From CAWIJJ01 sp963836425 (GTDB lineage Bacteria > Acidobacteriota > Terriglobia > Bryobacterales > Bryobacteraceae): a stretch of 64,000 nucleotides of DNA. The stretch covers positions 372,001 to 436,000 of the forward strand of contig CAWIJJ010000007.1 of the NCBI GenBank assembly GCA_963836425.1, given 5' to 3'. The first letter of the stretch is position 1. Each line of letters begins with the position of its first letter. Both the position numbers and the translations under genes were made by a program. Below are positions 34,974 through 43,525 of this stretch, piece after piece. Under the pieces are notes generated by a model. The model was given only the letters and a program-made list of their open reading frames with translations, was not told the DNA's origin and made no database searches.

Positions 34974-35671
34974 TCCCGGCACTTCGCTTGCGGCTGAAAA
35001 GACCTGCTGGTTGGTTCGCCGCCGGCCAGGAGGTGGCTGCGGCGTTGCCCCTGCTTTCCGATGCCGCCTTCCGGCTATATGTCTTCCTGTGTCTGAACGT
35101 AGATCGCCACAGCGCACGGATGGTCTGGGAGCCGATGGAGTTGTCGAACCTGCTGCAACGCGACCGCCAGAGCATCACCGACGCGCTGGAGGAACTCTGC
35201 AGTCGGGAGGTCTGCCGTCGGCATCCTGACGCCGACAATCGGATTGCCATTGACCGCCTCTCCGTCGAGATCTGCGACCGTTTCTGGCCTTACGAGAAGC
35301 CGCCGGTTGAGGAGTTTGGCATCGACCAGAACCGCTATGTCCAGCGGACCCGGCAGATGTTATCGGTCCCCGCCTGCGTACGCGTTAACTTCAGCGCCGC
35401 CGACGAACGGCTGGCGGCCATTCTCTATCGGCGCGGCATCACGCTGGATCATCTACAGCGGGCCATCTGGCTCGGCTGCGCCCGCAAATATGTGGCGCTG
35501 TTGAACGGGAGCGAGCACACTCCGATGCTTGTCACCAGCTTGAACTACTTCTCCGCTCTCGTGAATGAGGTCGCCGATACGTCAGTCGGAGAAGACTACT
35601 GGAAGCACATGCAGAACAAAATCAACCAACTGGAAAGGATGTGGCTGGATCGAACTCCGGCCGGAGGGTGA
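34970..35671 (+). CDS. IS21-borne accessory protein, unknown function
   Basis: 233 residues. The ATG at 34970 overlaps the istB stop (ATGA), so it belongs to the element's operon. The N-terminal half looks like a winged-helix domain (LSDAAFRLYVFLCLNVD, ELSNLLQRDRQSITDALEELCSREVC). The C-terminal half is helical (AADERLAAILYRRGITLDHLQRAIWLGCARKYVALLNG) and resembles primase/replication-initiator-like or DnaD-type helical regions only loosely. Canonical IS21 elements carry only istA and istB. It may be a regulator of transposition or a target-selection factor (inference). Confidence 0.75.
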   Translation: MIPALRLRLKRPAGWFAAGQEVAAALPLLSDAAFRLYVFLCLNVDRHSARMVWEPMELSNLLQRDRQSITDALEELCSREVCRRHPDADNRIAIDRLSVEICDRFWPYEKPPVEEFGIDQNRYVQRTRQMLSVPACVRVNFSAADERLAAILYRRGITLDHLQRAIWLGCARKYVALLNGSEHTPMLVTSLNYFSALVNEVADTSVGEDYWKHMQNKINQLERMWLDRTPAGG

Positions 35672-35775
35672 TCCGGGCAAAGACGAAATGAGGGAAACGA
35701 AATAATGCCGATTCTGCCCCGGAACATCCAAGTGCTTGCTTGCTGCGCCGGGGCATGCCTACAATCTTCTTTCTG

Positions 35776-35854
35776 CACCTGGGAAAACTTCAACCGGCGA
35801 AAGTGGGGAAATTTCAACCGGCGGAAACTGGGGAATATTCAACCGGCGTTGACA
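35776..35854 (+). repeat. IS21 right-end multiple transposase-binding repeats
   Basis: Three copies of a TTCAACCGGCG-centred unit separated by about 25 bp (GGGAAAACTTCAACC, GGGGAAATTTCAACC, GGGGAATATTCAACC), ending in GTTGACA. They are inverted relative to the left-end array. Confidence 0.85.
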
Positions 35855-35859
35855 AAACA

Positions 35860-36211
35860 TCAGATTCTGCAAATCCTGCTGAACCTTCTTCGAAACGCGA
35901 AAGAAGCGATCAAGGAAAGCCACAACATGCGAAAGCTGATTGAGCTCCGGATCTACCGCGCCGGCAATGATCGCGTCCGAATCGAGGTGCGGGACACGGG
36001 CGTGGGGCTGGAGCGCGAGCAACTGACACGGATCTTCGCCCACGGCTACACTACCAAACGGAATGGCCATGGCTTCGGTTTGCATTCGGGCGCCTTGGCG
36101 GCGAAACAATTGGGAGGCTCCCTGTGGGCCGAGAGTGAAGGCCACGGCTGCGGCGCGGCCTTCATTCTCGACCTCCCAATGGTCGAGATGCTGGAAAGGA
36201 GGGCCGGATGA
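35860..36211 (+). pseudogene. Sensor histidine kinase, 3' part (ATP-binding domain)
   Basis: This is the separated C-terminus of the kinase starting at 30987. It holds the HATPase domain with N-box QILLNLLRNAKEAI, G1 VRDTGVG, the F/G2 stretch GHGFGLHSGALAAKQLGG and an LPMVE end. It is preceded by the right IS21 end and one copy of the AAACA target repeat (35855-35859). The stop overlaps the ATG of the following hybrid kinase (ATGA), so the two kinases were one operon. It has no start codon of its own with a ribosome site, so it is probably silent. Confidence 0.85.
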
Positions 36212-37995
36212 GTTCACCAGCCTTAGTTGATTCGAATAACCGGATTCTGATTGTGGACGATAATCGCGCCATTCACGACGACCTGCGGAAAGTGCTGGCG
36301 GGCGAGGCGGAACCGTCCCCTGGACTGCAGGATGACGAGATGGCCTTGTTCGGCACGGTTCCCGTTCCCATCACCACGTTCGAGATTGATTCCGCCTACC
36401 AGGGGCAAGAGGCACTCGACAGGGTTACGCAGGCATCCGCCGAGGGTCGTCCCTACGCACTCGCCTTCGTGGACGTGCGCATGCCGCCGGGCTGGGACGG
36501 CATCGAGACGATCAGCCACATCCGGGCGGTAGACCCGGATCTCCAGACGGTTATCTGCACGGCGTATTCGGACTATTCGTGGAAAGACATTCAACGCCGT
36601 CTTGGGCTGTCCGACAGCCTGCTGATTCTCAAAAAGCCCTTCGACAATATCGAGGTCAGCCAACTGGCGCACGCCCTCACCAGGAAATGGCTCCTCGGCC
36701 GGCAAGCCGGCGCCAAAATGGCGGAGTTGGACCTGATGGTGACCCAGCGAACCCGGGAACTCGAGTCCGCAGGCGCTCGCATCAGGTGCGAACTGGACCA
36801 GCGAACCAGAGCCGAAGAGGCCTTCCGGGTGGTGTTTCAGGCCAGCCCGATCGCAACCATTCTGCTGGACGCCGAGGGCCGCTGTGTGGACGCGAACGTG
36901 GCCTTTGAGGTCCAGCGTGGAATTCGGAAGGCGGACATTTCCGGCAAGAACGTCGAGACGTTGGACCTGCTGGAGCGGGATATGGTCAAGGCTCTCGCTC
37001 GCCCGGAAGGGATCGATGGGGCGGAAATCATCTATGAGCAGCCCACCCGTGGAAGGCGGACCGCTCTGCTGTGGGCACGCACCGTGGAAATCCACGGCGC
37101 CAGTCACTCCCTGGGCTTTTTCCTGGACATCACCGAACGCAAACTGGTGGAAGACGAATTGCGACGAGCCCGGGCTGCGGCGGAAGCCGCCTCGCAGGTG
37201 AAGAGCACGTTCCTCGCGAATATGAGCCACGAGATCCGGACGCCCATGAACGGCGTCATCGGATTTACCCAGCTTGCGTTGAACACAAAATTGGATGAAG
37301 ATCAGCGGGATTACCTGCGCACGGTGGAGCATTCCGCTGAATCGCTGATGCAAATCATCAACGATATTCTGGATTTCTCCAAGATCGAAGCGGGACGCAT
37401 GGAACTCGATTGCGGAGAGTTTTCGCTTCGGGAATGCGTTCAGGGCGCAATCAAAACTCTTCACGCCATGGCGCTTCAGAAGGGATTGGTGCTGCAAGCG
37501 GATGTGGCCGCGGACGTTCCGGATTCTGTGGTGGGTGACCCTACCCGGGTGCGGCAGGTGCTATTGAACCTGCTCGGCAACGCCGTCAAATTCACGGAAC
37601 ACGGGTCGGTTCGAGTCGAAGTGACGGCGAAACTGATGCAGGACCGGAGTCTCCTTGCGGAATTTCGCGTGCATGATACGGGTATTGGCATCGGAGCCGA
37701 CCAGCAGCAGCTTATTTTCGAACCCTTCAAACAGATCAACGCGTCAACCGCGCGAAAACACGGCGGCACCGGGTTGGGGCTTGCCATTTCGACCAGCCTC
37801 GCCAAAATCATGGGCGGCCGCATTTGGGTTGAAAGTTTAGTCGGCAAAGGCAGCACGTTCCACTTTACGACGCGCTTCGAAGGGTCTTCTCCCGCGCTCA
37901 CGATGGAGGCGGAACATCCACACCGACCCGACCAGGAGCAGGCGATTCATTGTCGTGTGCCTGGGGAGCCTCGTTCAGGCTCATGGGGTGTGTGA
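36208..37995 (+). CDS. Receiver-PAS hybrid histidine kinase, 3' end altered
   Basis: 595 residues: a large receiver (about 8-165; IVDDNRAIHDDL, acceptor Asp in FVDVRMPPGWDG, LKKPFD Lys) with an insertion after helix 1, a PAS domain (about 200-310), HisKA with SHEIRTPMNGVIGF, and HATPase with LLNLLGNAVKFTEHG, HDTGIGI and GGTGLGLAIS. Native sequence appears to end near FEGSSPALTMEAEH. The last about 25 codons (RPDQEQAIHCRVPGEPR) run into antisense alcohol-dehydrogenase debris from about 37925. Kinases of this layout often carry a further C-terminal receiver, which may have been lost here. It is translationally coupled to the disrupted kinase upstream. Confidence 0.85.
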   Translation: MSSPALVDSNNRILIVDDNRAIHDDLRKVLAGEAEPSPGLQDDEMALFGTVPVPITTFEIDSAYQGQEALDRVTQASAEGRPYALAFVDVRMPPGWDGIETISHIRAVDPDLQTVICTAYSDYSWKDIQRRLGLSDSLLILKKPFDNIEVSQLAHALTRKWLLGRQAGAKMAELDLMVTQRTRELESAGARIRCELDQRTRAEEAFRVVFQASPIATILLDAEGRCVDANVAFEVQRGIRKADISGKNVETLDLLERDMVKALARPEGIDGAEIIYEQPTRGRRTALLWARTVEIHGASHSLGFFLDITERKLVEDELRRARAAAEAASQVKSTFLANMSHEIRTPMNGVIGFTQLALNTKLDEDQRDYLRTVEHSAESLMQIINDILDFSKIEAGRMELDCGEFSLRECVQGAIKTLHAMALQKGLVLQADVAADVPDSVVGDPTRVRQVLLNLLGNAVKFTEHGSVRVEVTAKLMQDRSLLAEFRVHDTGIGIGADQQQLIFEPFKQINASTARKHGGTGLGLAISTSLAKIMGGRIWVESLVGKGSTFHFTTRFEGSSPALTMEAEHPHRPDQEQAIHCRVPGEPRSGSWGV

Positions 37996-38275
37996 CCACG
38001 AAGCTGGGATCGATCGCGCCCTTCCCGATTAAATTCGAGCAGAGGCTTCAGATACCTGTGAACATGCGTTTGGCCGGTCTTAATCGTAATCGAACGGTTT
38101 ATCAGTGAACCGAACGGCATCTTGTCGATGACGCCGCCGTACACACCGGCGACGGATACGGTTCCGCCATTGCGGCATGCATGATTGCCTCGCGCAAGGC
38201 GATGGGCCGGTCTGATTCGAGCATCATGGCCTGCTTGCTGCGATCGTCGGCATACATCAATCCGTGAGTGTGGGT
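37925..38275 (-). pseudogene. Zn-dependent alcohol dehydrogenase remnant, 3' part
   Basis: Read on the - strand, broken frames give LMYADDRSKQAMMLESDRP, then CRNGGTVSVAGVYGG, VIDKMPFGSLINRSITIK and, in a third frame, GAIDPSFVVTHPMSLNEAP. This is the C-terminal part of an FDH-type zinc alcohol dehydrogenase with at least two frameshifts. It is cut at its 5' side by the IS21 fragment; the missing upstream piece lies at 40292-40430. Non-functional. Confidence 0.75.
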
Positions 38276-39692
38276 TTGGCCGGATATCGCCGAGTGGAGT
38301 GACGACAAGGTGATGCAGGCCGTCGCCCCGTCGCGAGAAAGACCGGCCCACCAAAACCAGTCAGCCGAGCCGGACTACCCCGATATCCGCCACGAGTTGC
38401 AGACCAACAAGCACGTCACCTTGCAACTCCTGTGGGAGGAGTATCGGGAGAAGAACCCGGAGGGCTACCGCTACAGCCGATTCTGTGATTTATACCGGAA
38501 GTGGCTCGGCAGGCAAGAAGTCGTTCTGCGGCAGGAGCATCGTGCGGGTGAGAAGCTGTTTGTCGATTACGCCGGCGACACCATACCCATCCACTCCGCT
38601 ACTGGCGGCGACACGACGACGGCGGCAATCTTTGTGGCGGTGTTGGGAGCCAGCAACTTCACCTACTCCGAGGCGACCGCGACCCAGGGCTTGGCCGACT
38701 GGATCGGCGCCCACATGCGCGCCTTTGAGTTTATGGGCGGCGTGCCTGAGATCGTCGTTCCGGACAACCTGAAGTCAGGCGTCACCAAGGCTTGTCGCTA
38801 TGAGCCGAGCGTGAATCGAACCTACGAGGAAATGGCCTCACACTACGGGGTGGCGGTAGTGCCGGCGCGGCGGGCGAAGCCCCGCGACAAGGCCAAGGTG
38901 GAAGCCGGTGTCCTGGTGGTCGAACGGTGGATCCTGGCGGCCCTACGCAAAAGAAGGTTCTTCAGTTTGGGCGAAGTGAACCAGGCCATTCAGGAACTAC
39001 TCGTGCGCCTGAACGATCGACCCTTCCGCAAACGTGAGGGGTCGCGTCGCAGCCTGTTCGAATCGCTGGACAAGCCCGTATTGCGCACTCTGCCGGCGGA
39101 GCGTTACGAGTACGGCGATTGGGAAACCCACCGCGTCAACATCGACTATCACGTAGAGTTCGACAATCACTGGTACAGCGTCCCCTACCTCCTCACACAA
39201 CAGGAGGTGGAAGTACGAGCCACCGCCACCACAGTGGAGGTCTTTCACCGCGGCGTGCGCGTATCCAGCCACGGACGGAGCTATGTGCCCCACCTCGCTA
39301 CCACGGTCGATGATCATCGGCCTAAAGCTCACCAGCGGCACCTGGAATGGACACCCTCTCGCTTAGTGGATTGGGCCAAGACCATCGGTCCGGCGACCGC
39401 CGAGCTGTTCGACCGCATTATGGCCAGCAAGCGCCACCCGGAGCAAGGTTACCGCTCCTGCCTGGGGGTTCTCCGGCTCTCCAAGGAGTTCACGGGCCAG
39501 CGAGTGGAAGCGGCCGCGCGTCGCGCCATCGCTTTTCGTGCTTGTTCTTACCAGAGCATCAAATCCATTCTGAAATGCAATCTGGACAGCCAGGCGATTG
39601 AACCGGCGGACAAGCCCAGGCCGCCGCTCGACCACCCCAACATACGCGGCTCGGAATACTTCGACACCGGTGAAGAGCCCACCATTCAGTGA
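38276..39692 (+). pseudogene. istA: IstA transposase, 5'-truncated
   Basis: The DDE core is intact (Asp in KLFVDYAGD, Asp in EIVVPDNLKSG, Glu in KAKVEAGVLVVERW) and so is the C-terminal region (HWYSVPYLL). The usual N-terminal 60-80 residues with the helix-turn-helix are absent: the frame enters at AEWSDDKVMQAVAP directly after dehydrogenase sequence. Without the DNA-binding domain it is unlikely to transpose. It is followed 14 bp later by istB. Confidence 0.85.
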
Positions 39693-40290
39693 AAGTGTGA
39701 GGAATTATGTTGATACAACCCACTATCGAGAAACTGAGCGCCATGCGGTTACGCGGAATGGCGGAAGCCTTCGAGCAGCAACAGCAAGACGCCAACATCC
39801 ACAGCTTGAGTTTCGAAGAGAGACTCGGCTTACTCATTGACCGCCAATGGAACTGGCGCCAGAACCGGGCGCTGGACCGGCGCTTACGCAACGGTCGTTT
39901 GCAGGGCCCGGCCTGCATCGAGGACATCGACTATCGCACTCCACGAGGACTGGATCGCCAACTGGTGCGCTCTTTAACGGCCGAGTCGGCCTGGGTGCGC
40001 GAACACCAGCATCTGTTCCTGATCGGGCCAACCGGCGTCGGCAAGACCTGGCTGGCTCGGGCGTTTGCGCATAAGGCGTGCCGCGACGGCTTCACCGCCC
40101 TGTTCCTGAAAGCTGCCGAACTGTTCCGCGACTTGGCAATGTCGAGGGCCGATGGCAGCCATGGCAAGTTGCTCGACCGGCTCAGCCGGATCGACTTGCT
40201 CATCGTTGACGACTGGGCGATGGCGCCCCTTACCGAAGCCGAGCGTCGCGACTTTCTGGAAATCTGTGACGGACGCTATCAGGTGCGTTA
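38276..40290 (+). mobile_element. Truncated IS21-family element lacking both ends
   Basis: It carries an istA gene without its N-terminal helix-turn-helix and an istB gene without its last 50 or so residues. No terminal inverted repeats are visible. The proteins belong to a different IS21 subgroup from the element at 32828. It sits between the two pieces of the dehydrogenase remnant. Confidence 0.75.
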
Positions 40291-40291
40291 A
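39707..40291 (+). pseudogene. istB: IstB helper ATPase, 3'-truncated
   Basis: 194 residues with Walker A GPTGVGKTWLARAF and Walker B LLIVDDWAMAPL. It stops after EICDGRYQVR, where intact IstB proteins continue for roughly 50-60 residues through the arginine-finger region (DSILDRL type). The break coincides with the junction to dehydrogenase sequence. Probably non-functional. Confidence 0.85.
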
Positions 40292-40430
40292 TCCATTCGC
40301 ACCGCATCGATACACGCGTCCGGACCCCGTCCTCCAGTCGGTTCCTTTAACATTTCCAGAACATCGGAAATGACAGCGTTCGTCGGACTTCCGGCGCGCT
40401 CGGACCCGCGAAAGTGTTTGAAGCCGGAAC
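40292..40430 (-). pseudogene. Zn-dependent alcohol dehydrogenase remnant, 5' part
   Basis: On the - strand the frame reads NAVISDVLEMLKEPTGGRGPDACIDAVRMD. This matches the segment just before the GxEAHGHGL region of FDH-type dehydrogenases and is continued, on the other side of the IS21 fragment, by the piece at 37925-38275. The upstream two thirds of the gene are missing; the boundary with the ABC ATPase fragment is near 40470. Confidence 0.6.
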
Positions 40431-40469
40431 CGCGACATCTGTTGATGGTCCTCTCAGTTCGACTGACCG

Positions 40470-41130
40470 GACGCACAGTTCTTCCACGGACGTCAGATCA
40501 TGGGAGATGTACAGGAATGCCACTCCGCAATTTCGGTGTAGCGCCTTGAACAGCTCGAGGAGGTCCCGTCGCGAGCAGGGGTCGAGAGCGCTGGTCGGCT
40601 CATCCGCGATCAGCAACCGCGGCCGGTGCATGATCGCCATCGCGATCACGATACGTTGCGCCTGTCCCACGCTCACCTGCCTGGGAAAGCGGCGGAGAAA
40701 GCTGTCGTCGGACGGCAAACCAAGCTCGCTCAGCAGCTCCCGGACGTAGGGCCGGCCTTCCCGCCAGGGACGATCCTCATGCACCACCCACGCTTCGCGC
40801 AACAGGGTATCAAGACGGAGAGCGGGATTCAGCGGCGGCTACCGGGCTTTGCGGGACGAGAGACATTTCTTTGCCGCGAAGCCGCCGCAGTTCGCTTTCC
40901 CCGCACTGCATCACGTCGCGTCCCGCAAATTGGATCCGGCCGCGGCTCCGGCCGCCCCTCTGTCCGAGCAGCCCCAGGATGGCCAGGGCGATCGTGCTTT
41001 TCCCCGCTCCGCTGGGGCCGACGAGCCCGACGGTCTCCCCTTCGTCAACGGCAAAGGTTACGCGCTCCACAGCGCCGGCCCTCGTGGGATAGTCGACCGA
41101 GATATCCACTTCCAGCAGGGGCCCGCTCAC
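40470..41130 (-). pseudogene. Dipeptide-type ABC ATPase, frameshifted and 3'-truncated
   Basis: The start is ATG 41130, overlapping the binding-protein stop. The N-terminal frame has Walker A GPSGAGKSTIALAI and reaches LVPQSPVAAAES, then shifts near 40805-40815 into the frame carrying LREAWVVHED, the signature VSVGQAQRIVIAMAIMHRP, Walker B LLIADEPTSALD and ISHD. After SVEELCVR (about 40475) similarity ends and unrelated sequence follows, so the last 50 or so residues are missing. Both defects predict loss of function, and hence of the second ABC importer. One frameshift could be an assembly error; the truncation is not. Confidence 0.82.
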
Positions 41131-42731
41131 GGAGTGGCCGCCAGGTAGATTTCTTCGATATTCCAGAGCAGCCGCGGCTGCAAGACCGAAGGTTTCACTC
41201 CGCGAACCAAGGGCGCGATCCCCACCAGGGCGTTGCGATTCAACAGGTAGAGAATCGGCGCCTCATTGAGCGCGATCTCCTGCACCCGGTCGAACAACGA
41301 CTTTCTTCGCGCCGCGTCCGCGGTCGAGCTTTGCGCGCGCATCAACCGGTCGATTTCCGCCTCCCATGAGGTCTGCGGAGCGGATTGTCGGGGATTCCAC
41401 GCGTGCTGGCTGGACGAACTCAACCAGAGGTTCATTTGCGCGGCGGGATCGAGATCGTAGTTGTTGATCCCGAGCAGGCAGGCTTCGTAGCGCATCGATT
41501 TGCCGATCCGGTCAAGCAGCGACGGGAAGTCCAATACGGCGACGTTCAGCCGGATGCCGATCGCGGCGAGGTCCTGCTGGATCAACGAGGCAATCCGCTC
41601 TCGCCCTTTGTTCCCGGCGTTCGTCACGAGCGAGAATTCGACGGCGTGGCCGTTTTTATCGCGCAGCCCTGCCGCGCCGCCACGGAACCCCTCTTCGGCC
41701 AGGAGTTTGCGTGCAAGCTCAAGATCGAATTGGTGGGGCTTGAGCCTGGAGTTATACCAGAACCGGTTCACGGGCGGGAAGGGGCCGGTTCCGGGCTGTG
41801 CGTGTCCGCCAAACGCCACCCGGCACAAATCCTGCCGCCGTATGGCGTGAGAGATAGCGAGACGGAATTTCGGGGAGTTGAACCAGCTCTTTTCGTAATC
41901 CGGCAGAGGGGCGCCGGGAGCCAGATTGAACCACAGCAGCTCATTTTCAAGGGAGGCGCCGGCATCGCGAGCCGATCCCGGGTGGTCGCGGGACAATGTG
42001 GCAAACTGATCGGCGTCGAGCCCGGAGATCATGTGCAGTTCCCCCCGTTCGAAACGCATCAGCTCAGTGTCCCGGCTCTGCTGAATGTCCAACCGTATCG
42101 AATCTAAATATGGCAATCGCCGTCCACCCGCCGTTCGCCAATAGTTCGGGTTCCTCCTCAGCAGGACGTAGGATCCGGGTTTGTGCCCGGATATGGCAAA
42201 TGGGCCAAGGACCGCCCCTTCTTTCAGCTTGGACGTCGCGGACAGGATGCTCAGCCCGTCGAACAGCCGCACCCCCGCCGCCAGCGGCGCCGGGAACCGC
42301 ACCACGACCGATAACGGGCCCTGCGCGGCCGCCGTGACCGGACCGGGTTCGGTCCGGAAGGAGTCGCCGACCGGCGAATGCAGGTCGGGGTCCATCACGG
42401 TCCGCATGGTGAAGACGACGTCGGCGGCCGTAAACGGTGTCCCATCCGAGAACATGACTCCCTTCCGCAATTGGAAGTGAATCGCGCGGCCTCCCTCGAT
42501 CACTCTCCAGGACGTCGCGAGCGCCGGCTCCACCTCCTGCGTGATCCGGTTCACGCGCACCAGCGTGCCGGACGTGAGATACCGGATCGTCTCCGACGCG
42601 TCCTCGTCCGCCAGCAGCGGGTGGAAGGTGCGGGGCTCACTGTGCAGACTCAGCCGAAGCTCCCGGCCCCACTGCGAATTCGCGGGCGAGGCAGCGAACA
42701 GGAGGACCGCAACCATCCAGTGCATCTTCAT
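41127..42731 (-). CDS. Extracellular solute-binding protein, family 5 (second operon)
   Basis: 534 residues with a signal peptide (MVAVLLFAASPANSQ) and family-5 hallmarks FSDGTPFTAADVVFTMRTVMDP, FAISGHKPGSYVLLRRNPNYWR and a C-terminal LLWNIEEIYLA. It is paralogous to 18443-20068 along its whole length. ATGA-type overlaps with the permease gene upstream and the ATPase downstream mark a single operon. With the ATPase broken it may now serve only as a binding protein. Confidence 0.9.
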   Translation of the reverse strand: MKMHWMVAVLLFAASPANSQWGRELRLSLHSEPRTFHPLLADEDASETIRYLTSGTLVRVNRITQEVEPALATSWRVIEGGRAIHFQLRKGVMFSDGTPFTAADVVFTMRTVMDPDLHSPVGDSFRTEPGPVTAAAQGPLSVVVRFPAPLAAGVRLFDGLSILSATSKLKEGAVLGPFAISGHKPGSYVLLRRNPNYWRTAGGRRLPYLDSIRLDIQQSRDTELMRFERGELHMISGLDADQFATLSRDHPGSARDAGASLENELLWFNLAPGAPLPDYEKSWFNSPKFRLAISHAIRRQDLCRVAFGGHAQPGTGPFPPVNRFWYNSRLKPHQFDLELARKLLAEEGFRGGAAGLRDKNGHAVEFSLVTNAGNKGRERIASLIQQDLAAIGIRLNVAVLDFPSLLDRIGKSMRYEACLLGINNYDLDPAAQMNLWLSSSSQHAWNPRQSAPQTSWEAEIDRLMRAQSSTADAARRKSLFDRVQEIALNEAPILYLLNRNALVGIAPLVRGVKPSVLQPRLLWNIEEIYLAATP

Positions 42732-43525
42732 TCGGGATACTCCTCCGGCGTCTGCATCGCCTGACAGCAGCTCAAGACCAGAACCATCGTTACCAGCGGC
42801 ACGGCTACCCAGGGCTGATGGCGGAACGACGACACATTCTGCAGTTCCCGCAGCAGGTTACCCCACGAGGGCAATGGCTCGGCGACACCCAGTCCCAACA
42901 ACGACAGATTCGCCTCGCTCAGGAGATAGGAGGGCGTGGCGGTCCAGAACTGCGCCAGCGCGATGGGCGCGAGATTGGGAAGCAGGTGCGCCAGTGCGAT
43001 ATGCCAGGTCTCTTGCCCGCCGGCGCGCGCGAACAGGATATAGTCGGCGCCCAGTTGGCGTCTGGCAGCTGCGAACAGGACGCGGGCCGGAGCCGCCCAG
43101 CCGAGCAGCCCGAGAAGTCCGAAGACGACTGCAAGGGATACGCCGGGCGAAGTATTGAGCGGCAGCATGGCTCGGACAGCCAGCAAGAGGAACAGCCAGG
43201 GAAGCGACAGCACCAGGTCGATCAGGTACAGGATGGCACGCTCCCACCACCCTCCCGCCACCGCGGCCGAGACGCCTGCCGCGAGAGCGATGCCCAGGCT
43301 CAGAACCGCCGCGGCCGGCGCCAGCACGATCGAAAGCCGTCCACCGTATAGCAGGCGTGAAAGCCGGTCGCGTCCTACCGCGTCAGTGCCCAGCAGGTGG
43401 CGCCGGGAAGGCGGAGCGGCGATGTCCTCGCGGGACTGCTCGTCGTAAGCGAAGGGCGCAACAAACTCGGCGCACGCCATGGGCAGGAGGATTGCCGGCA
43501 GCAGAAGACGGGCCAGCCGCCGCAT
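42728..43525 (-). CDS. Dipeptide-type ABC permease (DppC-like, second operon)
   Basis: 265 residues: a signal-anchor helix (LARLLLPAILLPMACAEF), the LLGTDAVGRDRLSRLLYGGR motif, and a C-terminal LLSEANLSLLGLGVAEPLPSWGNLL, as in DppC proteins. The start is the ATG at 43525 whose first base is shared with the stop of the upstream permease; an open frame extends further upstream but lies inside that gene. Paralogue of 17646-18446. Confidence 0.88.
   Translation of the reverse strand: MRRLARLLLPAILLPMACAEFVAPFAYDEQSREDIAAPPSRRHLLGTDAVGRDRLSRLLYGGRLSIVLAPAAAVLSLGIALAAGVSAAVAGGWWERAILYLIDLVLSLPWLFLLLAVRAMLPLNTSPGVSLAVVFGLLGLLGWAAPARVLFAAARRQLGADYILFARAGGQETWHIALAHLLPNLAPIALAQFWTATPSYLLSEANLSLLGLGVAEPLPSWGNLLRELQNVSSFRHQPWVAVPLVTMVLVLSCCQAMQTPEEYPE

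Larger units (their letters stand above)
32828..35854 (+). mobile_element. IS21-family insertion sequence with a third gene
   Basis: The element has ends TGTCAACGCCGG at the left and CCGGCGTTGACA at the right. It is flanked by the 5-bp direct repeats AAACA at 32823-32827 and 35855-35859. It carries istA, istB and a 233-codon extra gene, all on the + strand and overlapping. Removing the element plus one repeat restores the host kinase frame exactly, so the insertion is recent. Confidence 0.93.

Noticed and set aside
40300..40373. A + strand reading PHRYTRPDP resembling the HRYTKAL end of dipeptide ABC ATPases
   Set aside because: The opposite strand here reads clearly as an alcohol dehydrogenase segment (TGGRGPDACIDAV); the match is a short coincidence.
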